Assembly (NCBI GenBank): GCA_964470455.1 | Contig: CAYYCX010000097.1 | Span: forward strand, 1-16,435 | DNA: 16,435 bases | Origin: JAWXBM01 sp964470455 | GTDB lineage: Bacteria > Pseudomonadota > Gammaproteobacteria > Xanthomonadales > SZUA-36 | Direction of reading: 5' to 3' | Part shown: piece after piece, positions 15,626 to 16,435 of the stretch | Numbering within the stretch: position 1 is the first letter of the stretch | Layout of the letters: every line of letters begins with the position of its first letter | Program-made: the position numbers and the translations under genes | Notes under the pieces: model-generated | The model's database searches: none | What the model saw: only the letters and a program-made list of their open reading frames with translations | Told to the model about the DNA's origin: nothing

Positions 15626-16189
15626 CTACTGCGCCGGGGCTTCGACCAGCTTTTTCAGGGTCTCCAGTTCAGCCTGGAAGCGTTTCGCGTTGGACGGGCT
15701 GTACTCGGCGCGCACCGCGTCGATCTCCTCCGCGCTCATGCTGGCAAAGGCTGCGGCCGGAATGACCGCTTCGGTGTAAACGTGATAGGCAGCCTCGGTG
15801 CCGCCTTCCACCGGTGTCAGTTCCCAGACGGCATAGCCGATCAACGCGCCTTCCGGTGTGTTGAGCCGGATGGTGCGGCGCTGTTCGGGCACCATTTCCA
15901 GATTGGTGAAATAGAACGATGCCTGGTCGGGCGCCTCCGCCGTCACCGCCTTGAATCTCGCGCCGGTTTTGGCCGGATCGCCTTCAACCAGCACCATCTT
16001 CGCACCCGCTTTCCACTCCGACGGGTCGACGATCCGCGGCCAGATGGCGGCCGGGGTTGCCTCGATCACCACGCTGTTGTGCGTGACCAGGTCGAAATGC
16101 TGGTTGCCGACGTCCTGCGCCTGGACAGAAAAGGCACTGATCAATCCGAGAAATACTGTGGCTGTCGCGATAATGCGGTTTACGTTCAT
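15626..16189 (-). CDS. Exported SRPBCC (START-like) domain protein
   Basis: 187 residues. A Sec signal peptide (MNVNRIIATATVFLGLISAF, cleavage near SVQA/QD) precedes a helix-grip fold typical of polyketide cyclase/START-like proteins: VVIEATPAAIWPRIVDPSEW is the characteristic first strand and helix, AVWELTPVEGGTEAAYHVY the later strands, and a long C-terminal helix (NAKRFQAELETLKKLVE) closes the cavity. Such domains bind hydrophobic ligands, and a few are enzymes. Periplasmic location is less common for the family. AGGGA about 5 bases before ATG 16189 gives a modest ribosome-binding site. It starts 12 bases after the esterase-like gene, so the two are probably co-transcribed. The ligand is unknown. 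Confidence 0.8.
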   Translation of the reverse strand: MNVNRIIATATVFLGLISAFSVQAQDVGNQHFDLVTHNSVVIEATPAAIWPRIVDPSEWKAGAKMVLVEGDPAKTGARFKAVTAEAPDQASFYFTNLEMVPEQRRTIRLNTPEGALIGYAVWELTPVEGGTEAAYHVYTEAVIPAAAFASMSAEEIDAVRAEYSPSNAKRFQAELETLKKLVEAPAQ

Positions 16190-16201
16190 GTGAATCCCTG
16201 G

Positions 16202-16435
16202 TTATGGAGTTTTGGATTGGTATTTGGCCAGATTGCCCCAGAGCACGCGGATGCCCCGCGTATAGGCGGTCGGTATCACGCTTACGTGATCCTCATCGGG
16301 GAAGATCTTCACCGTGAGTTGCAGCGACGGATAGGCGCGCGATGTCAAGCGTTCAGCCATCGTGGCCACGCTGGAAACCATCTGGCCACCGGCCCACATG
16401 GGGTGTGTGGCTTCCGCTTCCCCCGCGCTCAGGAA
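16202..16435 (-). CDS. C-terminal end of an esterase-like alpha/beta hydrolase (5' end beyond window)
   Basis: The frame is open from the window edge to the stop at 16204-16202, giving 77 visible residues; the internal ATG at 16399 is not a credible start. The tail reads FPDEDHVSVIPTAYTRGIRVLWG, which matches the C-terminus of the PF00756-type esterases (IroE/Fes-like and tetratricopeptide-associated esterases), where the His of EDHVSV is the catalytic base and the closing helix follows the pattern IPxAxxRGLRxL. The nucleophile and acid are outside the window. Fes/IroE relatives cleave ester-linked siderophores, but many others act on unrelated esters, so no substrate is claimed. Confidence 0.65.
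   Translation of the reverse strand, partial: FLSAGEAEATHPMWAGGQMVSSVATMAERLTSRAYPSLQLTVKIFPDEDHVSVIPTAYTRGIRVLWGNLAKYQSKTP

Noticed and set aside
1..16435. Lasso-peptide or other RiPP precursor gene suggested by the isopeptidase-like context
   Set aside because: All gaps are 117 bases or shorter and none holds a plausible precursor with leader and core; the micro-ORF at 14242-14268 is far too short.

Overview
The window looks like chromosomal DNA of a Gram-negative bacterium. It encodes an outer-membrane TonB-dependent receptor, a FecR-type inner-membrane regulator and many exported proteins with Sec or Tat signal peptides. The DNA is GC-rich and coding-dense, and the style of the genes (paired S9 peptidases, STN-bearing receptor, Tat-exported M19 protein) suggests a proteobacterium, perhaps a gammaproteobacterium of the Xanthomonadales/Woeseiales kind. 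That placement is a guess from protein style. I see no tRNA, rRNA, CRISPR array, insertion sequence, phage gene or attachment site, and no gene-free stretch over 300 bases.

Layout. Bases 1-1623 (+ strand) hold the 3' part of a PAF-acetylhydrolase-like alpha/beta hydrolase with an extra C-terminal domain. Everything else is on the - strand and converges on it. Reading in the direction of transcription from the right edge: the C-terminal end of an esterase-like protein (16435-16202), an exported SRPBCC-fold protein (16189-15626), a membrane-anchored alpha/beta hydrolase (15574-14363), a 117-base regulatory gap, an ECF sigma factor (14245-13643), a FecR-type anti-sigma/signal transducer (13646-12552), an STN-containing TonB-dependent receptor (12493-9632), a Tat-exported M19 dipeptidase-family protein (9627-8518), an exported amidohydrolase (8427-6985), two tandem exported S9 peptidases of DPP-IV architecture (6911-4536 and about 4534-2087), and a VOC-family protein (2090-1638).

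How it may work together. The sigma/FecR/receptor trio is a complete cell-surface signalling module: the receptor binds a ligand, its periplasmic STN domain signals through FecR, and the sigma factor is released. Downstream on the same strand, with gaps of 4, 90, 73 and about 1 bases and one 4-base overlap, come four exported hydrolases, three of them peptidase-like, and a probable cytoplasmic VOC enzyme. The simplest reading is one ligand-induced operon for importing and dismantling a peptide-like compound. The substrate is not visible in the sequence.

Most unusual points: the receptor gene appears to contain a second complete gene start (Shine-Dalgarno, ATG, signal peptide) in frame between its STN domain and its TonB box; the M19 protein lacks several canonical metal ligands; the amidohydrolase has Asn for the first His of its HxH motif; the two DPP-IV-like enzymes lack a recognisable Glu-Glu anchor motif; and the sigma gene is preceded by a strong Shine-Dalgarno inside an inverted repeat and a 9-codon reading frame that overlaps its start codon.
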